Of a stretch of 64,000 nucleotides of DNA, positions 9,824-20,480 are shown piece by piece. Position 1 is the first letter of the stretch, and each line of letters begins with the position of its first letter. The translations under genes and the position numbers were made by a program. The DNA comes from Ascaphus truei. Taxonomy: Eukaryota > Chordata > Amphibia > Anura > Ascaphidae. The notes below the pieces were generated by a model. It was not told where the DNA came from. It saw nothing but the letters and a program-made list of their open reading frames with translations, and made no database searches. The DNA lies in NCBI GenBank assembly GCA_036426205.1, contig CM071570.1, forward strand, positions 6,651,747-6,715,746. Reading direction: 5' to 3'.

Positions 9824-10224
9824 TTGGATTCCAAATTAGCATCAATTATAGAGGACAAACCCAAATTTGTGTTCAAAAGCGCGAGATCACTGGCTACACA
9901 CCTATCACCAAGTCTTTACAGACCTCCGACAATTCATAGGAAGAAATGTATTGCTCCTATCGGCTTTCACAAATGCGGCTATTGTAGCATCTGTACATAC
10001 AGTATGCAAAACCGTTACAGACAATTACATGCAAAATTAATAGAGACAAATTAAAAAATGTTATTACTTGCTGTAGTAATTTTGTGATTTACAAATTGAC
10101 CTGTGGATGTGGCAAAGATTAAAGATAGGACTATCAGACCAGTGAAGGTGCGGATAATGGAGCACCTCAGAAACACCAGGAAACAGGATATACGTTTTCC
10201 TCTATCGAGACATGTTCTTGAATG
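9824..10224 (+). pseudogene. PLE protein C-terminal region (Cys-rich linker and GIY-YIG start), left part
   Basis: The frame from 9824 reads DSKLASIIEDKPKFVFKSAR, then HLSPS, then a FHKCGYCSICTY Cys motif. This is the linker that precedes the GIY-YIG endonuclease in Penelope-like proteins. After a stop near 10054 the next stretch reads FVIYKLTCGCGK, the 'Y.L.C.CG' opening of the nuclease, then in another frame IRPVKVRIMEHLRNTRKQD and HVLECPR. The canonical Y-V-G-K-T stretch is partly deleted, so this nuclease would be inactive. Only two or three lesions interrupt the frame. The gene is split after the Pro-Arg codons by the MITE pair at 10233-10847 and continues at 10856. Confidence 0.65.
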
Positions 10225-10232
10225 CCCTAGAG
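10225..10232. repeat. Target site duplication CCCTAGAG (three copies: also 10563, 10848)
   Basis: Three identical octamers bracket the two MITEs. Deleting both MITEs and two octamers rejoins the PLE reading frame as ...LECPRDDIKSF..., so the original target lay inside coding sequence. Confidence 0.85.
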
Positions 10233-10562
10233 CAGGGGGGCGCAAACTTTTTTCCTTGCGCCCCCCTGCCGGCGGTCCCCTCGCCTCCGTGCACCCTCTC
10301 ACCCCCGCTCCGGTGTTGGCTCCGGCGTCTTGACATCACATTGCCATAGCAACGTGACGTCACATGACGCCGCGTTGCCATGGCGACGCGTGTGAGAAGC
10401 CGCCGGAGCGAAGGTAAGTTAAGTTTACAGAGGCCCTGCAGCTACCCCGGCACTTAATTTAAGTGCCTTCGGGAATCGCGCGGGGCCTCTGTAAACCCCA
10501 TGCCTCCCTGCACAGTCTTGCGCCCCTCCTGGGGGTCGCTCCCCCCAGTTTGCGCACCACTG
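10233..10562. mobile_element. hAT MITE 1, 330 bp
   Basis: Left end CAGGGGGGCGCAAACTTTTT and right end AGTTTGCGCACCACTG form a terminal inverted repeat. CCCTAGAG flanks it on both sides (10225-10232 and 10563-10570). The interior carries RFX X-box-like sites (TTGCCATAGCAACG 10341-10354, GTTGCCATGGCGACG 10374-10388) and a GTGACGTCAC CRE-like palindrome (10354-10363). No transposase is encoded; it is mobilised in trans, if at all. Confidence 0.85.
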
Positions 10563-10570
10563 CCCTAGAG

Positions 10571-10847
10571 CAGCAGTGCGCAAACTGGGGGGCGTGGGAT
10601 TTTCTATGGGGGGCGTGCGGTTGCAGAGCTCCTGCGCTTTTCCCCCAGCATGTAAATTAATTGCCGGGGGAGGCGTGAGGCCTCTGCAACTTCACTTACC
10701 TGCTCTCGTCGCCATGACAACGCAGCATCAAATGACGCCACATGGTCAAATGCTAATGTGTCACATGACGTTGTGACATCATATGACGCATAGAGCCAGA
10801 GAGCAGGTAAGGAGTGGGGGCATAGGCAATAAGTTTGCGCACCCCTG
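10571..10847. mobile_element. hAT MITE 2, 277 bp, sharing a target site with MITE 1
   Basis: It starts CAGCAGTGCGCAAACTGGGG and ends AAGTTTGCGCACCCCTG, with CCCTAGAG at 10563-10570 and 10848-10855. It is a relative of MITE 1 with an X-box-like CGTCGCCATGACAACG (10707-10722). The middle CCCTAGAG is shared, so one MITE was inserted exactly at the edge of the other. Confidence 0.85.
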
Positions 10848-10855
10848 CCCTAGAG

Positions 10856-10915
10856 ATGATATAAAGTCCTTCACCTTCAGCAGTCTTGAACAAGTTCTTC
10901 TTCCTATTTGGTGCA
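10856..10915 (+). pseudogene. PLE endonuclease C-terminus, right part
   Basis: The frame continues from the left part across the MITE pair as RDDIKSFTFSSLEQV, the segment that follows the nuclease in PLE proteins. It then decays into unrelated sequence. Confidence 0.5.
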
Positions 10916-11641
10916 GCGCTATTTCTCCCCCCGCCCTCCCTGGGAGATCTGGCCTTTGCTACCGGTGGTGTGGTGAATGGTACCTTTTGGTTCCAGGAGA
11001 TGCCGAGCTTCCGCAATGTTGTGGGGAACAGGACAGGCTTTTGGTTGTCATCAGGCTGTGTTCTTCTCAGGTGTAAGCGCCTCCATCCACAGCAGGCTCC
11101 AGCTTAGCTGGAGACAGTCCCCACTGTGAAAGACATTGTGCATAACTCCACCCAATAGACTGTACACTTCGGCAAGAATATATAAAACAGGGTCTTCTTT
11201 ATTCATCAACTGCAGATGATATTATAGCGATGTAGGCACTGGTGTCAGATCCCAAGCTTTTGGATGTACCTGGGCTCTCTATCATAACTGAGGCCTCTCC
11301 AGCTTGCGTGGTATTTCTCTTCAGCCCCCTCAGGGACTGAGGGCCCGTCCAGTCCTTTGAGGAGAGACTAGAACTGACTATAATTTGGAATGGCTTCCTC
11401 TCTAGCACAGAGGGGGAGGGCACAAGTCTGCACCCAGATTGGGTTACACACAGACCCAGTTCCACCTCCGCCCCTGTCACTCAGAGAAGCTGCCTGAAGG
11501 TGGGGAAAACCCAGGATTATGCCTGACAATGCTTTGGATTTACGAAGACTGACATGGCAGGCAGGACAGACAAGTATTGGTGAAGTAAGGTGCTCAAAGT
11601 GTACTATATATAGGAAGGAGGGGAGCACACTCTGGATATCA
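10916..11641. other. PLE 3' untranslated region / unassigned
   Basis: There is no diagnostic coding content. Its position between the PLE endonuclease and the hammerhead-like core suggests 3' untranslated sequence of the element, about 0.75 kb. The equivalent interval in the 59.7-62.8 kb PLE is about 1 kb. Confidence 0.3.
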
Positions 11642-11695
11642 ATGCATTGATTTCTTGATAAAGTGCTAGACACGAAACGCGTAGAAGGGCTGCAT
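11642..11695 (+). ncRNA. Hammerhead-like ribozyme motif in PLE tail
   Basis: Layout: ATGCA (11642-11646), internal loop, TTC (11652-11654), core TTGATAA (11655-11661), an extra A, stem II GTG-CTAGA-CAC (11663-11673), GAAA (11674-11677), CGCGTA (11678-11683), GAA (11684-11686), internal loop, TGCAT (11691-11695). TTC/GAA and ATGCA/TGCAT make a two-part stem I with an internal loop. This matches a type-I hammerhead with minimal stem III, as known from PLEs. C3 is U and G8 is A here, so activity is uncertain. Confidence 0.45.
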
Positions 11696-11790
11696 CCCTT
11701 GTTTTTATGACTCTTCAATAAAGAATATTTTTTGGCCAGACCTGTTCTTCTTTTTGGATCGTGGTGCGCTGCATTCTCTTCTATTTGATG

Positions 11791-12005
11791 GTCTGGAAGT
11801 ACCTAGTTTTGGTTCCAGTATTAAAAATGTGTCAAATTGCGAAAGTCTTTTTATGCCTTTGCACCTCAGGCACAAGATATTAATATTACTAATCTATACA
11901 GTACATGGAAACATCTTTATACTTCCTAAATTCTGTTTGCAGCGCTGAATTCTCTCAGATGTGCAATAAATAATATATCAATTGCGATTAGTTTGTGTGT
12001 GTATA

Positions 12006-12052
<47 letters not shown>

Positions 12053-12054
12053 TC
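11791..12054. other. Unassigned stretch ending in (TA)n microsatellite
   Basis: No gene is seen. A (TA)n array occupies about 12003-12051. Confidence 0.4.
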
Positions 12055-12774
12055 CGTGTACATTCATTAATTTCCCCAGGATAAGCTACCCTCAGGTGCA
12101 GCTAATCAGCCTGTTTTGAATTAACAAAGAAGGGTTTTAAGGCAGACACAAGGAGCTGCAAGCTGAGTGAGAGAGACTGCTGTTCCCAGAGAAGTGGGAC
12201 AGAGAAGAGTTCTCCCTAGCTGTGGAAGCTGTCAAAGTCCCCTAGACCCACTGGACGGTGGTCGCAGAGTCTGCTGGGACAGCCTGGGTCTTAATCCCAG
12301 GAATAGGAAGGAAGGACACGAGACCGTGCTGAAGCGGGGTTGTCCTGTCCTAAACATTGGACTTACAGAGGAGAGATTCTCTGACCTCTTGTGGGGCTGA
12401 GCTCCCCTAGGAAGGAAGGACGCGAGACCGTGCATAAGCGAGCCATCTGCTCCATAACCTTGGAGTAATAGATAAGAGAAACACTATATTGCTGTGTGCA
12501 GAGACTGTATATGTTTAGCTATAATAGTACGTGTTTTGGGGGGGTAAACAGCTTAGCTGTCCATCCAGTTAGTAAGTGCTGAAGCTGCATGTATTGTTGG
12601 TCTCCTAAGAGGAGTAGGTGTTTATTTTATGATTTATTTTGACTTACAGGGACGGTGGGCCTATTAGTGTATTACTTAACCCTGTAAATAAAACCCATAT
12701 AGAAAAATACTTCGTTTCCTGCCTTAATCTGGGACATAAGATTTTACGCTGTGGCAGAGACATCACAATAGCAC

Positions 12775-12776
<2 letters not shown>
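12055..12776 (+). repeat. LTR-like sequence between two (TA)n arrays
   Basis: The block starts TGTACATTC and contains AGACTGCTGTTCCCAGAGAA. It has two copies of a GGAAGGAAGGACRCGAGACC unit (about 12307 and 12411) and an AATAAAACC signal (about 12687), and ends near CAGAGACATCACA. Base composition and order (purine-rich U3-like part, AATAAA, short tail) resemble the solo LTR at 38210-38812. I could not establish a TSD because both flanks run into (TA)n, so the boundaries are soft. Confidence 0.4.
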
Positions 12777-12825
<49 letters not shown>

Positions 12826-12875
12826 CATACAAATACATATACATATACACAGTATATACATACATACATAAACAC
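12777..12875. repeat. (TA)n and (CATA)n microsatellite
   Basis: A run of TA dinucleotides (about 12777-12820) is followed by CATACATA-type repeats. Confidence 0.9.
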
Positions 12876-14520
12876 ATACAATTTTGTGCTCTACTTAAGT
12901 TTCCAGATAGAATACAAATAAAAAGGTCACAGTGCTTCGTCTTCTAAGCCCTGCTCCTCGGCTTTTCTGTGTCCTAGAAGCGGACCCCAAATATATAAAA
13001 GACAAGAAACAAAGACAAGCACGGCTTTCTTTAGAAAAAAGCAAAAATATATTGTGAGCCACAATAGCGCCAATTCTCATTTACATCATAGGTAAAATTA
13101 GTGCAGCATCAGAGAGGGACAGATAGGAGAAAAGTCTTTTTAGTCACCACTTCTATGCAGTTGTCAAATGTTCCAGGGATTATACCGCCTATGGAGTGCT
13201 GTATACCCCAGGTACTGGTCCTCAGGAAGTAATTTTCCTGGGTTTCCAGTTAATGGTGCTTGGCAAAGTGTGTGCAACTCAGCTTCTACAGGAGCTCCAT
13301 GTAGTCCAAAAGGGAGTATAGAATATGGCTACATCATTTTAAGTGTATCAAATACAGTCTTTTCCCTGGACATATTCATAAGGGGAACATAACATTAGCC
13401 TTTAGCAATATGCAACCCTCTCCTTGTCAGTTTTATTCCTTCATATACATTAAATGTTTCTATACCTTCGGTCATAATTTCAGAACTTTCCTCTTTCAGT
13501 CTTTAAACATGTTCCCATGACAAAGCTGATAAGGTTTTTTCATACCAGGTCGTTAAGCCTTATAGTTTACATTGTTTACCTTTTATACTATTTCATACAG
13601 TCCTAGCCACTTGCCACACTTGTCATGAGGTTGCACTGAGGATGGTGCCAGGGTGAACTTCTATTCTCCCTACCAGTGTGTATCAATGCACACTACAGTA
13701 CATGGGCTTTTTTTGAGCTTGCTGCCTTTGACCCCAGTCACCACAATGATAACCTTGGTGGTTTGAAGATAGGGGTAGGCTTTTTAATGGTGATAACTTC
13801 TATCTTCATTTTTATTGAAATTATGACTAATGCAGACCCATTCTGATGCATTCTAATTTTTCTTAGAAGACAGCATTGATCTGTATGCCACATTGGTATA
13901 TGAGGTTTTTCCCGCTTTCAGATTCCTTTTAGTCAAATGGAGAGATCATGCGGCTCTGTCACTTTCTGACCTACAGTAGGTTCTGCATTGCCACTTGAAT
14001 CCTTTGATCCTGGAGACGTAGCATGAACTGCTGCTGCATATGAGCATATGCTTTTCTTGCATTTCTGTCAGCTTGGTAAACAGCTGCTCCATCTTTTCCT
14101 GTTTGTTGCATCTATGGAGATTTACAACATCCCACTTTTACCACCAAATGTAACAAGTCACCTTTACTTTGAGTGTTATTTTATCTTCAGGTGTACTGCA
14201 TAATCACTTCAGTAAACTTGGATGGATGTTCAAACGGATGGAGATATTTATTTATTAAGAGAGACCCTGCCCCTTTAAAATCCATATTAAAAAAATCTTA
14301 CCTTTCTTGACTCTCACTAAACACACAATCAAATTCGTCTCCAACCGGGTAGTTGGCTCTCTCGCGGCTCCACACACAAAATAGGTAATACTATATGGCA
14401 GCAACAAAAAGGTATAACTTAGTTTCAGGTCCTGGTTTCTCACACAGACTGCTTACTCTGTTCTCAACATTTCTACTGGACTCAAAATCAGCCTTTGGTA
14501 GCTGGCTGATGGAAAACTGC
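12876..14520. other. 1.6 kb without a recognised gene
   Basis: Only short frames without family motifs are present. The interval could be internal sequence of an LTR element related to the block at 12055, but I find no gag, protease, RT or integrase motif. Confidence 0.25.
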
Positions 14521-14836
14521 TCATTTATTTTATTTATTTATTTATAAAACGTTTTACCAGGAAGTAATACATTGAGAGTTAACTCTTGTTTTCAAGTATG
14601 TCCTGGACACAGAGTTATGATGACAAATACATGGTTACATTAAGTGAACAGGTTATATAGTATACATTATATATGAAGACGTTGCATGAACAGTTAAAAA
14701 ATAAAATATGTTATAGGCATATTAAACAGTTACAAACTAGAATAAAATGTGAGGCAGCTTTAGTTTTGAAAGAACTTAGACTGGTGGTGGCTTTGAGAGT
14801 CTCAAGTAGATTGTTCCAGTTGTGAAGTGCATGGTA

Positions 14837-15140
14837 AGCAGTGGCGGATTTAAAAAAATGGCTCCCATTGGCACTTACCTGATGCCGCCCTCCTGTTGTA
14901 GCACCTCGTCATCCCGTCACTATGGCAACGTGACGCCATGTGATGTGAAGTTGCTGGCCCACGTATGAATGAACGGTGCTTTCCGCTTCTGCGCATGCAT
15001 GATCGACACTTGCTGCTTCTGCGTATGTGTGATCGGCGCTTGCTGCTTATGTGCCTGTGCGATCAGCAAGCCCAGTCCAGCAAGCCTGAACAAGGGGTGA
15101 GGAGCTTGTACAGATACGCAGGTAGCTTGCCCAGAAAGTA
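14837..15140. repeat. Inserted segment with RFX-like site and 30-bp minisatellite
   Basis: It begins CAGTGGCGGATTT, a hAT-like terminus; the matching right end is not seen. It carries CTATGGCAACGTGACG (14919-14934), like the X-box/CRE module of the hAT MITEs at 10233. It also has about three units of a 30-bp repeat (CTTGCTGCTTCTGCGTATGT) at about 14975-15065. Confidence 0.45.
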
Positions 15141-15399
15141 TTGGAAGGTAAAACAGGAAAGATGATGTAGTTACATTAGAGGACAAATCACCATATTGAA
15201 TTGTAGAGGGTGTCTAGTTAGCTAAGGTGAGTTTGGGATGCTGTGCCATATACTATGACCCCATAGTCTATAATTGGTATTAGTATCTGCTGTGCAATGT
15301 GCTTTCTGACAAGCAAGCTTAGGGAGCATTTGTTCCTATAATGTATACCTAGTTTGGCTAAGGTTTTGGATGTCAGGATATCAATGTGCAACCCAAATG

Positions 15400-15768
15400 T
15401 TAAATGGTAGTCAAATCATATGCCCAGATATTAAAAACTAGGATGGTATTAGAGTTGGTTCTTATCTGAAGCTCAAACATTGATTGCTTTAGAAATTTAG
15501 CCTTGGTCCCGAATTCCATTGTTACAGTCTTGTCAGTATTTAAAAACAGTTTGTTTTGGGAAATCCAATTTTCAAGTCTCAAAAAATCAGATTGGAGTAC
15601 ATGTTCAAGGTCAGAGAGGCTAGGGCTGTGTGCATATAAGATTATGTCATCCGCATAACATGTGTATTGGAACTCCCTTACAAAATGTAGGTAGATCATT
15701 GATAAAGACTGAAAAGAGTAGGGGCCCCTTTTTTGCAGGGGTGCTGGGATGAAGCAGCCCTTTGACAT
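15400..15768 (-). pseudogene. LINE reverse transcriptase fragment with YADD box
   Basis: A 122-codon frame reads FQYTCYADDIILYAHSPSLS, then LQSDFLRLENWISQNKLFLN, then DKTVTMEFGTK. YADD is the RT catalytic box and the following W-x-NKL-x-LN-x-DKT pattern is the thumb-proximal block of CR1/L2/Rex-type LINEs. Upstream RT motifs are absent and the tail runs into untranslated sequence. It is a truncated non-functional copy. Confidence 0.7.
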
Positions 15769-15770
15769 TA

Positions 15771-16960
15771 CCAGCCATCTACAAAACCTGGAGTGAAAAT
15801 ACAGATTTTCTGTGGTTCACCACAAAATGTATTTTCAGTGTGAAATGTGGAAAACTGAACAAATCTCTAGTAATTCCAACATATTACTTCACAAAAGATT
15901 TTGCACAGTTTAAGAGAAAGTCGCACCTTTGGTAAAACTTTCATAGAACGCAAAATTGCCAACTAGTTTATTATTCAAATCATGACACATGGGCTGACTC
16001 ACTTGTACCCTATTTATAGTCTCTGAAAAGGAATAGAATTTTAAATTAATTTAATACAGCACACAACTTATTGGTTGAATTTAAATCCCTGGACAAGATT
16101 GTAATACGTGTTGTTTTTGTAAATGTTATTTTCGCAAAATGTTTGCAGTGTGCATGTGTCCAATATTTGGGAATGGGTGAAAAGATTTCCACAAACCTCT
16201 GATTTTAATGGAGACAATTTCAACTAAAATCAATATAGACTATTACATGTCCATAACAAATACAGTTCCATTCTATTTCTAAATTAACTAGTTCATTCGA
16301 ATTAATTATTTAAAAAAATAAAAATTATATATATATATATATGCGATCATAATACATTATGAGATTATAGCCATCTTCAAATTTCCATCGTTTGAGCATT
16401 TTAACTATGATTTAATATTTGAAAGGATAGAAACTCAAGTATATAAATAATTTTGTTATCCTTTCATTAATTGTCTGTTACATATGCATATGTAGTTCTG
16501 TAGTGTGAATGTAAACAGTTAGAAGATGAATTGCAAGAGACATGAAACATTTTTTCATGAATATTCTCACATTTCAAAATGACTAAACAAATATGTTTTA
16601 CAATCAGAGACATAGAAGACACCGCGGTGTGTACAGTGCTTTCATGGATCGCGTTGAAGAAACATTTACCGAAAAAAAGCAAGAAGTGGGTAATTGAGCT
16701 GCTAAGTGCATTTGCAGAACTTATAATGAGAAAATCTAACAAATTCTAATGGTATCTTTCATGTAAATACACTGTAAGCATATTACCTCAAGGGATTATT
16801 ATGGGAAATATATTTTTAAAGCCATGTTATCCTAAAAAAAACCCCACTACATTCCTTGTAGTACCCGTTGAATTAGATTGGGCTGATATGCAGAACATAT
16901 ACCCCTCTGGCTGTTTTAGGGGATCACACTACAGCAATATAAACTGTTCTTTTATCAACT
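15771..16960. other. AT-rich stretch, nothing recognised
   Basis: A short (TA)n tract is near 16326. No gene, RNA or repeat ends could be defined. Confidence 0.25.
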
Positions 16961-17245
16961 TACAACAAAAGATAGGGGTGCCCAATGCTACAACCAATTG
17001 ACAAAACATATATGGTTATAAGTATAAACTTCAAAAACTTCAATAATAATTACTACTATTACTACTACTGATGTATTTGAACTTTATACTTATTATATAC
17101 TGTATATGTTTTGTCAATTGGATGTAGCATTGGGCACCCCTGTCTTTTGTTGTATGCATTTGCCACGCTCAGTAGCACTCTTTTTGACATAAATATATAT
17201 TCATGATGTGGTGGGTGTAGGAGTTTGAGCAAGCTGGGAATGTGT
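16961..17245. repeat. Palindromic repeat centred on (AAT/ACT)n microsatellite
   Basis: ACAACAAAAGATAGGGGTGC (about 16966) and its complement GCACCCCTGTCTTTTGTTGT (about 17136) are arms of a near-perfect ~85-bp inverted repeat. AATTACTACTATTACTACTA lies in the centre. The right flank (GCATTTGCCACGCTCAGTAG) matches, inverted, the spacer of the duplicated family at 30490-30570. Confidence 0.7.
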
Positions 17246-17579
17246 GTGTGTTAATTTATTTTATAAACTTAAACTATAATTTTAATAAGCAAAGTTATAT
17301 GTAATTTAATGGTGCATTCACCAGATGGCATCATGCTACTGTATAAGATATCGTAAAGTTATTTTAGGGCTGCATCAAGATTTCTTAGATAATACCCAAT
17401 GTTAAGACAAGCTAATAAAGTGGTTTAGGAAAACCTTAGATATGATTATTCTATCAACATTTGCAACATTTCATGGAAAACAGTTCTAGAGAGCCTATGG
17501 AGCCTATTCTGGAAGCTCCAAAGTCTGACAAACCACTTCTAAAGTGCACTTCAGAAGCGGATTGGCATGCTTTGCTATT

Positions 17580-17832
17580 CTGTAAGCCCTTATTGCAGTA
17601 GCGCAACCAGGGGAGTGCAAGGGTGCATTCCAACCCCCAAGAATTGCCATCACGTGACACACCGACGTCACATGGTGACAAGTTGCCACAACGCGTCGCC
17701 ATGTAACGACATGGTGTCACGTGACAGTGCTTTGTCATGGCAACACGTCGCCACGTGAAGGCGCTACATCATGACGCGTAACTGCACTCCCCAATCAGAT
17801 TTTCTGATTGCACCCTTGCTTTATTGCATGTC
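17580..17832. repeat. GC-rich repeat with repeated CACGTGAC / X-box-like motifs
   Basis: About 250 bp contain several CACGTGAC E-box-like motifs (about 17652, 17717, 17754), a TTGTCATGGCAACA X-box-like site (17732-17745) and GACGTCACATGG. The composition parallels the interiors of the hAT MITEs, so it is probably a related non-autonomous element. I could not define inverted ends. Confidence 0.35.
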
Positions 17833-18815
17833 TAAACTGCATTTTAAATGTATTTTTATACAGGTGGTTTCATTCTTGCTGACAATCCGATCGGTTTGTC
17901 AAAAATATCTCCAACTTGTATTTTTTGCCCACAACTGCTATTCTCGTAGCTCTATTATGTAAACTGCTTCTAAAAACTGATTTTTTTCTTGCCACCTCCT
18001 AAAGGGTAACGAGATTATTATTGCGAGTTATGGCTGAGAGCGCAAAACCCATAAGTCAGACTGGAGATGGAGTTAGCACCACCTCTTATCATTTTGCTAC
18101 TAAACCAAGTTTACACCATGTGGTTTGCCACTTTGTTTAGATGCAGTTTAGAAGAAGTGATTTGCAATAGAAAATGCAGTTTTTACTCATTTCATATCGC
18201 TTGTTTTGTTCATGCCAAACCATGTGGCTTGGCAACGACAACTTCAGAGATACGAGAAAAGGCCCTTTAATACACTAATCAATAACTTGTGTTTATAGTT
18301 AGATGTTAAACCTTTTTTTCCCTGTAACCCCTCACTTAATTACCTCAGTCTATCCTCTAGTGCTGAGGCGGGAGCCGGAGCTCTACTCCCCGTTATGGCC
18401 ACTCGTTCTCACTAGCTGAGCACGTGGCCAAAGATTAGACAAAAGGCACAACACAAGGGTATGAATAACTAAATAAAGATATAAATACTTTTAGGAGGCA
18501 GGTGCAGATGTACACACAAGGAGATAGTTTGGGGCAATTAAAACATTAATTTATTTATCCTGTCCCTTTCAACAATGCACAGCAAACAGACATATACAAA
18601 AGGAACAAACACCTTTCCCTTGTAAGGGCTTACTTATTTCCCCAGTCCCAATCTGCAAGACTGGGAGGAAAGCCCCTTACCAGCCCAAAGTCTCAAGTGT
18701 TACCTTACAGCAGGTGGCCCTTCAGGTCAGTGGTGTCCATGTGTCTTGATCTCAGCACAGCCTTTGTGCTCAAGACAGTATCTCCTCTGTCAGCACAGTT
18801 GTGAATGTGCTAATT
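17833..18815. other. Unassigned stretch
   Basis: The right part (about 18310-18800) has a pyrimidine-rich, LTR-like character with GTAACCCC near its left end, but no termini or TSD were identified. Confidence 0.2.
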
Positions 18816-19821
18816 CAGGGGTGAGCAAACTTTTTAGGCCGAGCCCCCCTTTTCATCCTTAAAATTTCTCGGGCCCCCCCTGCCTGATGTAATCAAAATC
18901 ACATGAAAAAGAAAAAAACCCTTTATTAAACGGTATACAATATAAATCCAAATATATTTTGTTTAAATACTTACATATTTCAACAGCTCGCGTTTGCAAA
19001 ATTAGGCTGCGTCCACGCTGCCGCTGAGAGCGGTGACATCACCAACTCTCCAAGCATGAGCACAGGGTGTCCTGCATAATTTTGCAAGCGTGGATCAGTA
19101 CTATTTGTGTGTGTGTGTGTGTCTGTGTCTGTGTGTGTGTGTGTGTGTGTATTGACTGCTGCTGAGCGCACATCAAAGTCAATTTTGTTTGTCTCCCCAA
19201 GCGCCAAGCTTGGGAGAGCGTACTTGCACAAAGGCAATCCTTTGGGGGGGTATTCATCCACCTCTTTGCTACCTCCCTTCCCTCTCCCCCCCCCCTTTTT
19301 TTTTTCTTCCTTCCCCTCCATGCTTTTTGTCTTGCTATCCCCATTGTCATCCAAACTCCTACCTACAGTATTATTATTTTTTTTCCGTTTTCAATGTTGT
19401 GTTTTCACTTTTTTTTTTTTATTATTTCTGTACATTCATAATATGATTGATATAGGTGCAGCCTACCCTTTCACTTGCAGAGGATCGCAGCGAAGCAGGT
19501 TGCAAGCTGAGGAGAGCAGGACCACAGCACTATTGCAGGGCAGACACCGGGAGGGGCGTTTGACTTCACCGTGCTCAGGCGTGCTCCTCCCCGTACTTCA
19601 GAAGCCCCTGCGCGTGCGCTCACACACCATCACGTTGCCGCCACCTGCACTATCCTGTTCAGCCACCCGCACACATCTTCGGCTGCCCGCCCGATCACAT
19701 CTTCTTGATCGCCCCTCGCGCACAGCGTTTGCCGGCCCGTGCACCCAGTTTTCGGCGCACGCCGCCTGCGCCCCCCTAAATAATCTTGCGCCTCATTGCC
19801 CCCCCAGTTTGCGCACCACTG
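18816..19821 (-). mobile_element. hAT-type non-autonomous transposon, ~1.0 kb, relative of 8377-9157
   Basis: The left end CAGGGGTGAGCAAACTTTTT and following 80 bp are the complement of the right end of the 8377-9157 element, sharing GGGCCCCCCCTGCCTGATGT and AATCAAAATCACATG. The right end CAGTTTGCGCACCACTG closes the inverted pair. The interior has (TG)n (about 19107-19150) and a GC-rich segment with NRF1-like GCGCGTGCGC. The flanking octamers differ (TGCTAATT versus CATTACAA), so no TSD is visible. No transposase is encoded. Confidence 0.6.
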
Positions 19822-19827
19822 CATTAC

Positions 19828-19975
19828 AACACACACTCTCAATCAATCAATCACCACATACACACACCACATACACTCAATCAATCACACACACACACAC
19901 ACACACACACTTTTTTGGCCAGACCTGTTCTTCTCTTTGGATCGTGGTGCGCTGCATTCTCTTCTATTTGCAGGA
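19828..19975 (+). repeat. (CA)n microsatellite plus orphan PLE-type tail
   Basis: (CA)n runs at about 19885-19909. It is followed by TTTTTTGGCCAGACCTGTTC ... GTGGTGCGCTGCATTCTCTT, the same tail as at 11725-11788. The tail occurs here without its hammerhead-like core, so it is a severely 5'-truncated copy. Confidence 0.6.
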
Positions 19976-20148
19976 CAGACAAGTAGCCTGGACTGGCATG
20001 GCTACAAAGGAAACGAGATCGACAGATTGTTCCGAACCAGAGAAAAATGTTCTGGATCATGACCTTGAATACATTGGCCCCATATAGCCTAAATATAGAT
20101 TGGGAACTTAAACACTTTTTAAATTAAAACATCTTACCAAAGAATGTA

Positions 20149-20478
20149 CAGGCATACCCCACATTAACGTACGCAATGGGACCGGAGCATGTATGTAAAG
20201 CGAAAATGTACTTAAAGTGAAGCACTACCTTTTCCCCACTGATTGATGCATGTACTGTACTGCAATCGTCATATACGTGCATAACTGATGTAAATAACGC
20301 GTTTGTAACAGGCTCTACAGTCTCCCCGGTTGCGCACAGCTTCGGTACAGGTAGGGAGCCGGTATTGCTGTTCAGGACGTGCCGACAGGCGCATGCGTGA
20401 GCTACCGTTTGCCTATTGGGCGATATGTCCTTACTCGCGAGTGTACTTAAAGTGTGTCCTTAAACCGGGGTATGCCTG
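20149..20478. mobile_element. Tc1/mariner-type MITE, 330 bp
   Basis: The ends are CAGGCATACCCC and GGGGTATGCCTG, exact 12-bp inverted repeats bounded by TA on both sides (20147-20148, 20479-20480). TA duplication and terminus length fit Tc1/mariner. The interior contains GTACTTAAAGTG on the left and its near copy on the right. No transposase is encoded. Confidence 0.8.
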
Positions 20479-20480
20479 TA

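Larger units (their letters stand above)
9703..11790 (+). mobile_element. Penelope-like element, 3' half, interrupted by two hAT MITEs
   Basis: Coding remnants of the C-terminal part of a PLE protein occupy 9800-10224 and resume at 10856. A hammerhead-like motif (11642-11695), an AATAAAG signal near 11718 and the tail ending GTGGTGCGCTGCATTC near 11776 follow. The tail recurs alone at 19905-19970 and, diverged, near 62770. The same order of endonuclease, ribozyme-like core, AATAAA and tail occurs in the PLE at 59.7-62.8 kb. Coding sequence is decayed by stops and deletions. Confidence 0.65.
14521..15770 (-). mobile_element. LINE 3' portion (CR1/L2/Rex group) with insertion
   Basis: The minus strand carries an RT fragment (15768-15400) and a 3' untranslated region ending in TTTATTTATTTATTTATAAAA at 14521-14545. 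The 3' part, ACTTCCTGGTAAAACGTTTT on the minus strand, recurs at 22327-22640 and near 50145. A foreign segment of about 300 bp (about 14837-15140) interrupts the 3' untranslated region. 5'-truncated. Confidence 0.65.

Noticed and set aside
18808..19829. TSD for the second hAT derivative
   Set aside because: Octamers TGCTAATT and CATTACAA do not match, so no duplication is claimed.
19107..20087. 326-codon + strand open frame
   Set aside because: It spans (TG)n, a hAT derivative and a (CA)n tract, begins VCVSVSVCVC-like and has no domain; a repeat artefact.
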